Assembly: GCA_028564675.1 (NCBI GenBank)
Contig: JAOVVO010000011.1
Location: 248,001 to 312,000, forward strand
Origin: Onchocerca lupi
Taxonomy: Eukaryota; Nematoda; Chromadorea; Rhabditida; Onchocercidae
Direction of reading: 5' to 3'
DNA length: 64,000 nt
A program made the position numbers and the translations under genes. A model generated the notes under the pieces. The model worked only from the letters and a program-made list of their open reading frames with translations, was not told where the DNA came from and did not search any database. This document shows positions 1-12,539 of the stretch, in pieces (within the stretch, counting starts at the first letter, position 1; every line of letters starts with the position of its first letter).

Positions 1-64
1 GAAGAATTTGAGAAATCGATTCATTGTTTAACCTGATAAATAAATTATCATTTCCTGTTCAAAT

Positions 65-98
<34 letters not shown>

Positions 99-3000
99 CT
101 AAAGGACTTGAAAATTTGAATTTATCTCGAAGTATTTACAAAACATTATTCGATGCTTCAATAATTTACACTTGATATTGTAGCATGTTTAATTTATTTA
201 AAACAAATAAAAGAGAAGAGGAAGAGATGAATTTCATCGATTATTTTAGTCTTTTTTTTTTTTTTTTTAAAACAAGTTTTCAAGTTTGAGGAAAGAAAAA
301 AGACGAGAGAAACTAAGCTTAAAACATTTTGTAAGTAAGCAAACTGCCATCAAATTAAATTCAGGCTAAATTAATAGTTGCATTACGAATAAAATGGAAA
401 TGAGAAAAAATTATTGCTGCTTTTTTGCATTTTTTAAAAAAAAAAAATTTTTTTCTGCAACTTTTTTTTTTTTTTTAAATATGATTTATTTTAAATTGCT
501 GTCCCAAATTTTTATGGAAAAAAAATTTATTTAGTAGTAATTTTAATTTTTGATTATTAATCTATTCATTATATTTCAATTTCAATCTTGTTATTATTAT
601 TGATGTTAATTACTGATGTAAATAAACAACTGACCACTCCCGCAATATTTGTGTATTAATCGCTACTTTAGAGAGAAAAACAAACAAATAAATTACAAAA
701 AAAACAAATTAACATTAATTAGTATTTATTCTTTTGTCAAATTTCAATTTTCTATCCTTTTTCGAATTTTTTTTAAGTAAAATTGCAACAAGAAGACAAA
801 AATAACTTCTTGTTAAGGTCTTTTTGTTTAAATTTTTTTTCAAAACAAAAAGTTTTCTCTGCATTTTTCGAAATTTTTAAGGAATTTTAAATTTTGTTCG
901 AATTTCTCGTAATTTCTGATTTTATGTAATTTGTAACACCAAGCAAAAATTGATATTGTCAAGATTAAATTAACAAAAGACAAAAAGAATTGCAGTAATT
1001 TGATCGAATCGGAAATAATTTTTGCATTTTTGATTGCTAATTCGTGAAGAAATAAAAGAATTTCCTTTTAGCTAGAAATGAAATCAAATATTTATTATAG
1101 AATATTGATTGAATTTTTAGCAAATAAATTAACTTGCCGGAATTGATTTATCTGAACAAATAATTTAAAAAAAAAAAAAAAAAGTTTAATTGATTTTACC
1201 TCTATATGCTCCGAATATCTTCGTTTACTTCGAAAATTTTTTTTTTGTTTTAGACTTTAAAATATAATATCAAACTTTGTTTTAAACATTATTTCTGAGC
1301 AATTAAAATGCAAAATTATCGTTCATTTCTTTGGGAATTTTCGATAAAATGAATTAAATTACATGAAATTATGAAAGGAATGAAATTTAAAATTCAAAAG
1401 CAATAAAAAAATTGATGTCATTAGTCATGCTCGACTTCTTATATCGTAGATTTAAAGAAATTTGATTAAAGTTAGATATTTCAAGTCAGTGTACTTTAAT
1501 CGAGTATTTTAATTTCGAATTGATAAACAAATTACATCATTGTTGTTTACAAATTACTGATAATTTCAATGATGTCTTTCATTGATTTTTAATTTGTTCA
1601 ATTATCATTTCCAGCTATTAAATTCAATGATTTTTTTTAAAGCATTTCATAATTGTATTTTTTCAGTATTGAGATGAAAATTTTACAAATTCAATTACAA
1701 AATTTGTTGAATTTTAAAACTTGATGAAATACAACATTCAATATATGTTGATTTTAATCTTTATTTCTTGAAATAGTTTTTATAAAAATTTAATTAAATT
1801 CAATTAAAATCATTCATGATAACATTGAAAAATTATGAAGTAACTTAAAGTAAATATTTAAAAATAAATTTTAAAATATTGAAAATTTAAAACGAAAAGT
1901 TAATAAGGAATAATATATGATGGAGAAAAAATTAATCAAATCATTAATTTTTCGGATTTATTTTTTCGAACAAATCGATCCGAATATATGCTACTAAAAA
2001 TCATGTGTTATCGTGATAATTTTAGAAACTCATCAAATATTATATGATAAATATTTGATTTAATTTTATTATCAGCAATCGATAATACTTCATCAATCAG
2101 TAATCAATCGGAAGATCATTTCCAGTTAAATCGTTTTTCAAATAATTTTTTGTTCATTATTAATTTGACTTTAATATTATTAGTTCACCTTATTGCGGCA
2201 AATTTTATCTTTTTCCAAAAATTAAATATTCAAAAAAAAAAAACAAAATTTTTGTTCTAATTCGAAAAAATCAATAAATTGTGTAGTTTATTTTTTCAAA
2301 AATTTTTGAAAATTCTATCATTTCATTTTTATTTTTTAAAAGAATGACAAAATTGATTTATGACGAATGCATAATTCACATAAAAGTTTGCATTGAATTT
2401 AATGAAAAATTATCTTATTATTGTTATCTGACAGTGATTAAAACCAGACAAAATGATCACAAATCTTTTGCAAATATGAAAAAAAAAAAAAAGAAAAGAT
2501 TTCAAATTTTCATTTTTGATAAGCAAATTTGGATTAAAAAAGAATCGCAAAGAATAAAATTTTTAAGCTTTCAATTTTGAATAATTTGACTTATTTTGCA
2601 GTTTAAACAAAGCGATAGTAAAATAATTCATCTTATTTGAAATAATTTGTAATCTTTCGAAATTTGTTGTTTTTTGTCCTTTTTCCTCCTTTTTCTAATC
2701 ATATATCACTTCAAACTTTTGTTATCTTAATTTATCACTTCTTCATTTTCTTACTCTTTTCATTCTTCTTCAAAATTTTACAACATTTCCTACTTTTATT
2801 TTTTTTTTTACCATTATAATTTCTATTTGCTTAAAATATTTTATCTTCAGTTCATATCTATTTTTCTGTTTTATCATTATTATCAGTATTAAAATCAAAT
2901 TATCAATGAATTCATCAAAATTTGAATTTGAATTAAATTTGTTGCATCAAATGAATTGAAAATCGTTTAGTTGTAAATCGTTGTAATTGTCACAAAATCA

Positions 3001-6000
3001 GACTTCCCCAAAAAATTTCATTTTGAATAAATTTTGAATTGTTTTATTGCATATTTTTGAGTAAATTTTTGAAAGTAGCATTTACAAAACTTTGTGAAAA
3101 AAAGACAAAAATATTATATTTTCAAATTTTTCAAGAAATCAAATATATTTTGGAAAAAAACTAAATTTTTAAATTAAAAAATATTTCTTAAATTTCACTT
3201 TTTGTGCTAACTTGTAACAATCAGATAATGCAATCATTAATTAAAATTATCATTTTTTTTTTCAATTAATTATCTTATATTTGCATCAATTCATTTAGTC
3301 ATTTGATAAGATTAATTCTAATAAAAATTATTATTTCTTATTTTCCACACAATCATTTGGAAATGACGAAAATTTCGTTTCTTTCACAAGATTTGGTGAC
3401 AATTTAGAAAGCTGTTAGCAATCGGAAGTGAAAAATACTCGTAAGTATTTGATTAAATTTCTAAAATGAGAAAGATGACGAGTTGATGATGGATAAAATT
3501 TAGCATCAAAATAAATCTCTAAAAACAAAATTGACAACTTTGAATTGATCATGCAATAATTTCCGCTCCAAAATGTTTTTGTCTCTTTATTAGCCTTTGG
3601 TTTAGCAATTTTATTTCTCCAATATGTCAAACTTTCAATTGTAACTTTCAGAAATTTCTGAAGAATTTTTCAAAAAATAAAACATAAATGCTATTGTAGT
3701 GAAAAAAAAAAAAAAGAAAAACAAAGTTCCTTTTTTTTTCAGAATAATTTCAAAAAAAAAAAAAAAAAAATCTTTTAAAAAAACATGCAAAAATTGAATA
3801 ATGAGAAGAAGAAAAATCATTCATAAAAAATGTTAATTGTTAAATAACGATAGAAAAGATTTGGTGAGAAAATTTTTTTTTAGAAAAATTTGAAATGAAT
3901 AAATTGCTTAAATATCAGAATATATTCGTAAAAAAAAAAAAGGAAAAAAAACAATAAACTTAATATTTCTGATTTTGTTTGTGTAATATTTTCGCTAATT
4001 TTTGATGAAAATATTCCTTTCTGCAAACAGAAACAGAAACTATAAAGATTATTTTTGCAAATATATTTTGATATTTATGCAATTCCATTTATTTCAAATT
4101 TTTGAGTATTTTCATCAATTTTTCAACTTTCTCCCATATTACATTTAATAATTTAAGGCATTTAATGTCTATTTGAAATCAAAAAATTATCATGATATAA
4201 CCAGTAAGTTTATCAGAACCAAAACTAAATATGACGCCGATAAGCTTTCTGATCATATCAGAATAATTATTTTTCAATGATCTTTTTTTATTTTTCCATT
4301 TTTTGTTGCTGCTAAGATCAATAAAACTATAATATATTAAAGATGAATGAAATAATTTTATGAAAAGTTGAAAATTAAGAATGATAATATCATTTAAAAT
4401 TTTAAAAGTTGATTAACTTTTATAATTCAAAAAATACTTCCATTTCTTATATTTCAAATTTTATTTTTTTAATTTTATGTATACTTTTTTTTGCATATTT
4501 TTTGTTTCTTTCTTCTTTTTCTGACAAACTTTTCGCTTAATCTTTTGGGACAAATTATTCAAACAGAAGAGAAATTTAAAAGTTTGATGGACACTCTGAA
4601 AATTGCAAAAAAAAAGATTTTTTTTTTTTGGTATTTTTTTGATAAAAAATTTTTCTTTTTCTTTCTTCCGTTTCATCTTTCATTCTCATTTTTTTTTTTT
4701 TGTAATGAACTTTTTGCTTATTCTTTTTATCATTTTGTATTATGGTAATGTCACAAAGATTGATTTTTCTTTTCATTCTCTTTTTTTCTCTCGGATTAAA
4801 CTTTTTTCTTACTCTTTTGGAATAAGTAATTCAAAAAAAAAAAAGAAAAAGAAAGAAATTTAAAAATTCAATGAAATTAATGAACTTTGATAGCTAAAAA
4901 AAGAAAAAAATTATTGATATTTTTAATAATGTGTTTACTTTCTTCTATTTTCTTCTCTAGTAGTTAATTTTTTTTTTTTTTTTTTTAACAAATTTTTTGC
5001 TTTCTTATTCCTCTTATAATTTTTTTTATTAAGTAGTCTTTCTCAAAGATATTGCACAACATTGTAATAAACCGAAATATCTCATATTTGAAGCAAGTAT
5101 GTTGTATTATTTTTTTTTTTTTTGAAAATCTTAACTTTCTTCTTTTTCAATTTCTACAATTTTCATTTTAGCATGAAAAAAAAAAGAAGTGCAAATAAAA
5201 GGTCAGGTCATTTTACTATTAAAATATGGCATTCGGAATGGTATGGAGGTTAAACTCTTGATTAACTGTTGCTTGCATTAGTACTTTTTATTTTGCATTT
5301 CAAAATTGCTTTCAGAAAATGAAATATTCAAAAATTTCTAGATAAAAAAATGAAATATTCGATGATGTATGATTATAATATTCTCTTCATCAATTCATTT
5401 CTACATTTGACATATAAGAATTCTAGACTCATTAAAAAAAAAAAAAAAAAAAAAAATTCTTAATAATGGAAATAGGATATAATTATTAGTGAATAGCAGA
5501 TATCATCTATATTCATATTTCAATAATTTCATCTTTAATTTGCTAAATTGATTTGTTATTTGAAATGTTTTCACTAATTTTTCTACTTTCTTGCATAAAT
5601 ATTATTGTAAAAAAGTCTTCTTTTAATTTTATTATCATTATTTTTCATTTAACAGAAGATTTTTTTGAAAAAAAAATTTCTTTTCTCATTTATAATTTGA
5701 ATATTATAATTATTTGATAAATTTAAATTGCCATCTTTTTTTTTCCTATAATTCAGTAAATAGCATTATAGCATTTTCTTTCTTTTTTTTTTGTCTTTTT
5801 TTTTTTTTTTTTTTTTTTTTAATAGCAAAAGTGACTAGGATTAAAAAAAAAAAAAAAGTAAGTAATAAAGTAAATAGCATCAAATGGTACTTTCTTTTTT
5901 TTTGGCAGAATTTAGCCTAGGCCTACAATTGGCAACTTCCAGTTAGTGTTATTTTCTCGTTTGCTATTTCATTTCTTTTCTTTCTTTCAGTTTTTTTTTC

Positions 6001-6140
6001 TTTTTTCTTTTTTTTTTTAGGATTAAAATTTTTTGGCTTAGCATTTTTTTTTAAAAGTGCTATTTACACGAAAAATTCTGTTATCTTGAAAAAAAATTTT
6101 TTTTTTTCTTTATTCTGACTGGATTGGAGATTGATTCTTC

Positions 6141-6275
6141 TTGCTATTGTGACTCAGCTTGCATTAACAATAGCCTTTATAGAATTTACACGATATTATA
6201 CATTATATCGTGCTTATACAATGGTAAGGATTAAATGAACAATACGTGATAAATAATAAAAGATACTAACAGTCG
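6141..6275. repeat. diverged LTR fragment (dispersed repeat family)
   Basis: This stretch aligns by eye, in the same orientation, with the repeats at about 43645-43755 and 44240-44345. Shared blocks, in order, are a CAACAATAG-like block, a CTTTAT-AGA-TTTA-ACGATATTATA block, an ATATCG block, a TGAACAATAC-CGTGATAA block and an ATA-TAACAGT block. It is read as a short, decayed piece of the LTR family described at 43.6-44.8 kb. Identity was judged by eye, not computed. Confidence 0.5.
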
Positions 6276-9200
6276 TTTGAATTACACACCACATCGTTAC
6301 AGCAATTGATATTCGTGTGATTTAAATTATTTCAAAATCTAAAATTCATTTATCCATTAATAAAATATATATTTGTATTCTTATTTACATTCTTTTGGAA
6401 TATTTGATTTCCAAAATTTGCAGCATAAAGTTTATTTTGAAATTGAAAATTTTAAAGTTTCAATTAAAATATTGAAAATTAATAATAAATTGTTTAATTG
6501 ATAAAGAAATGAAACGAAAAAAAAAAAAATGATACAAAATGGTCAAATAATTATTGTAGAATTTTATTTTCTTTAAACGATATAATTCATTTAACGATTT
6601 ATTTTTATTCTCGAGATTATATTTCATACTCGAGAAAGCATTTAAAAATTGTTGATTTAGAAGAATTTGCCAATGATTGACAGTTTTCATGTTAACTCCA
6701 TTGTGCTGCTTGTCTTTTGAAAATAAAGCGGAAGTATTAATCTCAGTTAAATAATTTTACATTTGAATTGTTTTTTGCTTAAGAATTTGACAGTTATGCA
6801 TTTTTAGAATTTATAATATTTCGAAATATCAACTGATTAAATTTTTACGAAAAGAAATTAAATTTTTTTTTTTGTATTTCAGTGTTAATTTAATTTTTTT
6901 TTTCTTGAAATATTAAGCTCAGCTAAATAATTTTACATTTTGACAGTTATGCGCTTTTACAACATTACTACATTTCTGAATATCTTTGTCAAATTTTTAC
7001 AAATATTTCAATTTAATTTTCGATTTTTTTTTAAATTTTATTTTCCTTTAACAAACAAAATTTATTTTATCTTTTTTCAATCGGTATGACGGTATTTGAA
7101 AGTGAAATGAAGATTTCCTAATTTTGATTTTCTAACATTTAGCAATTATTTCAAGTTTTTTCCTTTCAGAAGGAAAGAAAATTCAATTTCTTTTTCAGCT
7201 TATTGAGTAGCATTATGCAAAAAATAATTATCGATTAAATTTGAAATTGAATTTGGAATGCTAAATTTGGGAAAGATTAAGGAAAAAGTACGAGAAATAT
7301 TAATACAAAAGTAATTAATGATATCATTAATTTCATTGGCTAAGAATTTATTTTATTCATGTAAATTCATATTACTTGCCATATATTTAATTTTTAAAAT
7401 AAATTTGTAAATGTTTGCGAAATTATTAATAAAACAATAATTCAATGATTAAATCTTTTACTCCATTTTTTCGTTTGCCAAGATGAAATTATTCTGATCG
7501 ATTTTAATTCAAAATTTCAAATTTCTTTCACAATTAATTTTTAGCAATTGTAAAATATATTTGATTTGTTATAAAATTGATGGCAAATATAATGATGCAA
7601 GAGAAATGAATAGTTATATTTTTTTATAATGTTATGATCCAAATGATTGTCATTATAAACATTTTACTTGTCGAAAAAAATAACATTTGGAAAAATTTAG
7701 CAAAAATGCTAGAAAAGAACAATCAAATGATTGCAAAAGCGATAATTTAACCGTATTTAAAAAAACAAAAAAAAAAAAAAAGTAAAGTTGATTTATGATT
7801 GAAGCAATGTTATTGGAGGAAAATGAAATAGTCGTAGAAATAAAATGAGTATGAGAACATTTTTTCTGAAATTTAAAGTCGAAAACGAAGTTTAAATTGC
7901 TCAATTCATTCGCTCGATAACATCTGATTTTTGATTTATTCATTTGTTAACTGCTGTTACGTGTTTGTTTAAACTTTTTCATTTTATCATTCGATAAGAT
8001 GTTTTGCTTATGTGCTAAATCATAAAGGATTTGGAGAAGATAAGAATTTGAAAAATTAAAATTGATATTCTATTTCAATATTAGACATAAGATCAAAGTG
8101 AAATCTATAAATCAAATAAATCAATGAAATAGGCAAAATCTTTCAGCAACAATGTTTAATCTATGTTGGATGATCGAATATTTTTATATTCGAGGGAGAA
8201 GGGAGAAATTTTTGTCGATTTACTTTTTTTCTTCTTTAATTATTAATTACATTAATTAATTGGTAAAAGGCTCAGATCAATTTCGTTTAATTCAGTTCAT
8301 TTTTATATTTTCTCTCTAATTAATTCATCTAAAAGTAGGATAAATTTGTTTTTGTGATTTTGTTTTACTGAAATTTAAGCATCTATGTCGTTAACGTGAA
8401 AAATTTTAAATAAATAAAATATTTTCAAACATTTATAGAATATATATCTTTAATATTGCAAAAAAAATGAAGCAATGAATATTATGGTAATTTGAATATA
8501 TATTTTGAAGACACATAATACTTGTTATAGAATGAAAGTTTTCTTAAAGAAAGTAAATAAGGTGGAGCAAAAAAGAAAAAAAAAAGAAATAGGGATTTAA
8601 TTTTTTGAAATTAATAAAACCATGTTTTAATCGAATGATTTTTGATGATTTGAAAATAAACTAAGCGAATGATTGAATTCTTATTTTATCTCATTTAAAA
8701 TTCTTACATTCTTATTTTATTCATATCTCACTTCTCGAAAGTCTTCAAAATGGCAAAAAGAATAAATTTTAATTAAGATTTTGAAAAGAAAAGAAAAAAA
8801 AAAATTTAAGTGTCTTTGCGATACGATTGAAATAGCTTCATAGTAAACACATGCCTATTCTCATTAATGACATTTAGTTTAGTTACACAGCAAAAAAGTA
8901 TTATTTGAAATTTTTTTCTAATATGATATCATTGCAATTTTCTGAATGTTAACATTCGAACATCATTTTCTATTATTAAAAATATTTCTTTCGAATAGTC
9001 ATTACTTGCATGCTAATATTTTGCATGCATGCATGCATTAACTGCATTGATTATTTTTTTCATTTTTGGTTTAATGATTGAGAAAGAAAAAAAAAAAATA
9101 GAAATGAACAATTAAAACGGTAAAATATGGTGTAGATTTCTTGCCTCAAACATATAAACATATCAGTCATTTTTTGGCATTCTTTTTTTTTTTTTTTTGT

Positions 9201-9282
9201 TTGCCAAGTAAAATATCAATTATATTGCGAAATTGTTTGTCATTTAGCTTATAAGCGTTATTTTAGTTTACGAATTATGAGT

Positions 9283-9585
9283 CTCTGTTGATACTGTACC
9301 ATTCATATGGCATCATCTCATTTAGGATACAGTATACAAGATACAGTATATCCTTCGTTAAATTCGACTAGATTAATGATGGATAGTTTAGCTTCGATTT
9401 ATACGAATTATATGTCTGGCAAAACTTTGTTTTCCTGTCAAATTACCCCAGCTAAAAATATGTTTTCGAAAAGTTTAAAATAAACCGTGTTGATATAGTG
9501 CTATTCATACAGTATCAATTCATTTAGGACACACTGTATAGATACAGTAAACCCTTTTCTAAATTCGAAATGATTTAAAGAAGAA
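9283..9585. repeat. duplicated ~100-bp unit with GATACAGTAT palindromic motifs
   Basis: Two diverged copies sit about 200 bp apart, at about 9283-9385 and 9485-9585. Both run TGTTGATA, then an AT-rich block containing ATTCATA and CATTTAGGA, then one or two GATACAGTA motifs, a CCTT block and AAATTCGA. Within the first copy GATACTGTA and TACAGTATC form an imperfect inverted repeat. It could be the remains of a small palindromic transposable element; no open reading frame is present. Confidence 0.5.
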
Positions 9586-12539
9586 TGCTGCATTGTAAGA
9601 TTAGTTAACAATTTGAATTTAAAAAATAATAACTTTAGAATAGCTATTTAATCTAAAATAAAGAGTTTTGTATATTTTATTGGAGTTTCAAAAAAAAAGA
9701 CGATTTTATTACTTGTACTATTTAATCAATATTTCATTTATTTATTGGTTTAAATATTTAAAAGTGAAACTTCTTTACTCCACTTAATTACTTTGTCAAC
9801 TAATGCAACAAAAATATAAAATCAGTTATCCGTTAAGTCAATCTAAGTGCAATGTCCTAAATCAATTTTAATTTTTCAGCAATAAACTTTCGAATTTTTA
9901 AATTTTGTCCATTTCTCATCATTGACAGTTAATTCTAATATAAATTTAATTGAAAATCAAACAATAGCCATAATTTTTAATCATATTCCTGTTCATTAAT
10001 CCGAATTGTAAATCAGAATAATTACGTCAATAGTAAGTTTCACTTTTCTGATAAGCCTTAATTGAATAATTCATTTCTCTTCATTTCCATTTAATCCATT
10101 CCTATTTTCTCTTTTTTTATTGCTATAAATCAGAAATTGCTTGTTTTAACTTTCAAAATTAAATTTATCCCTCGATTTGATGATTGAAAAGATTTGCAAA
10201 TCTGCTTAAAGATGTTGCTAGTTGCAAATTTTCAATAAAATAAATCTCATCTGTAATATGATATTATTGTTATCTATAATGTCAAAAATATTGCTTTATA
10301 ATGTTTATCAAATATTACACAATTCTTAGTACAATTTCCTTATTTATTTATTTTTTTTTAAGATTATGCAATAGAAAAATAATTTGTTATTTCCGGAATA
10401 TTTTTTTTTTTTTTTTAAAAAAAAAAGATGCGCTATTTAGCAAATATAATTTTTTTTTCTTTGATAATCAAGCAATTTTTTTGTTTTAAAATAGAAAATT
10501 TCTTTCTCATAGATTAGAATAAATTTTTTGATTGATAGAAAATTTGTTTGAAATAAAATAACAATAAAAATCTACGTAATTCGATAGAAAACATGTTTAT
10601 TTTGTTCTACTTAAACATTTTATTTAATTTGTTGCGAATTTGTATGAGAGAATTCGTAAAATCAACAATTGAATTGATTGAATTTTCTGCTAAGCAATTG
10701 AATTGTTTTTCAGAAAGCTACTTTTATGGCTTTTATCCATTATCGGAAGATTTATTTTTGTACTAAAATTGATTTCATTTGCAAACTGAAATTATTTATA
10801 ATTATGAAGTTAATGACAGATAATTGGCTAATATTAAAATTAAATTAAAACTTTTGCTAGCTATTTGGCAAAGTTGTTCGATATTAAATGACTTAGGCAA
10901 AAATGGATACCATTTGAAGCATTCATTTTTAGCTTCGAAAAATTAAAGTTTCAACTGTAATTTTCATCAAACTTTTTTGCAATGCTATTTGATGATCAAA
11001 CATCATTTTTATTCATTTAATAACTTAAAAATGAATAGTATGCTCGAATTTCAGAAATTTAATATTTATATGTATTTGTAATAGCGAAATAATAAAAATA
11101 CTGAAAAATTAATTTAAATGATCAGCCTGAACTAAGTGATTAATTAATTTAAAATTAGGCTATAATAAGTGATATGAAATTATTATTAAACTGTTTGAAT
11201 AATATAAGATAATAAGTAATTGGGCAATAAGAAATGTTTCTAAAAAAAAAAAAAAAAAAGGATTAAAATTCTATTAGTAAAATTTGAATTTTAAGCCAGT
11301 ATACTGAAAGTGTAAATGATTAAAAATAAAGCAGTAATCGATTATTTTATTGCGATTCTAGAATTTTTATGATTTAGTCATACGATGTTTACGCATGAAT
11401 TAGCGATTATTTCTTGAGATTTTAAAAAATTTTAACTTAATCATAAAATAGTTTACGCATTATTGATCTAGTAAATTGAATTGAATAAAATATAAATGAC
11501 ATGATAATAAATAATAATAATTATTATTGATACCATTGTAATTATTATTTTAAAAAAAAAGATCTAATAATACTACTTAATTATTACTTTAAAAAAGTTA
11601 TCTTTCATTTCGTCTAATATTCGTTAGTTTGCAAAAAATTTCATTTATAAATTTTCATCCATTTTTTGCTTCAATTAATATTAGTTTTCAGACAGATATC
11701 TCTTTTTTTTTTTTCGGAAATTGATTTTGTAAGAAACGGATTAATAGAAATTTGAATATCAATTTTCAATTTCATTAATGTTGATGAATGACGATTTATC
11801 ATCTGAAATTACGTTATTGTTGACGTCAAACTATTGCTATAAAATTTCAAATTATTTTGCCGTAAGCTTATGTAAAATAAACGAGTTATATGATATATTT
11901 ATTAGTTTTTAAAATGTCATATTCTTGTGCTGATGTTATCAAATATCATAAAACTTTTCATATCTTTATGTATATACATGAAAAGTTAATATATTATATC
12001 ATAATATTATATCAAAAATTAATAATATATCAAAAAAAAAAAAAAAAAAAGATAATATTATATCAAAAATTCAAAAATTAGCTATTTTATAAAATGAATT
12101 TATAATAAATTTTCAAAGAATAGCATAGGAAAAAATTGAAAAAAAATGAAAAATAATTTTATTTATTCAATAAGATTGATCCTAGAAAATTTTCTCTTCC
12201 AAAAAATTGATCATTGATCTAAAATTAGTTTGTTTCAAAGCTTCGATCAACATTTATTTCAATTCTTTCATATTGTCATTTTATTGCTTGTTCAAAATTG
12301 CTATTACATTGGAATAATATTAAATGAAAGAAAAATGAGAAAAGAAGAGGAGAAAGAAGGAAAAGAAAAAAAAAATTTAAATTATCATTTATCGATGTAA
12401 TTTTTTCAGGAAGAAAAAATTCTCTTCCTTTACTAATAAAATAAAAAAAAAAAAAAAGAAAGAGATACTTTTCAGATTATTATAATACTATTGGAAGACT
12501 TGAAGAAACAAAAAACAACTTGAAAACAAAATATTGGAA

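Larger units (their letters stand above)
1..12539. other. gene-free AT-rich flank
   Basis: No exon chain or recognisable protein was found on either strand. The short ORFs here are runs of Lys/Phe/Ile/Asn coded by homopolymers and AT-rich sequence, with no family resemblance. Long T or A tracts recur, for example near 69-96, 5431-5456, 5794-5820 and 12031-12050. Two structured items are listed separately: an LTR relic near 6141-6275 and a duplicated repeat at 9283-9585. A short GCATGC tandem run lies at about 9008-9038. The stretch may include the promoter of the GPCR that starts at 12540, but no specific promoter motif could be supported. Confidence 0.6.

Noticed and set aside
4461..4863. 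overlapping Lys/Phe-rich ORFs on both strands
   Set aside because: Homopolymer-driven open frames without start context, splice pattern or similarity.
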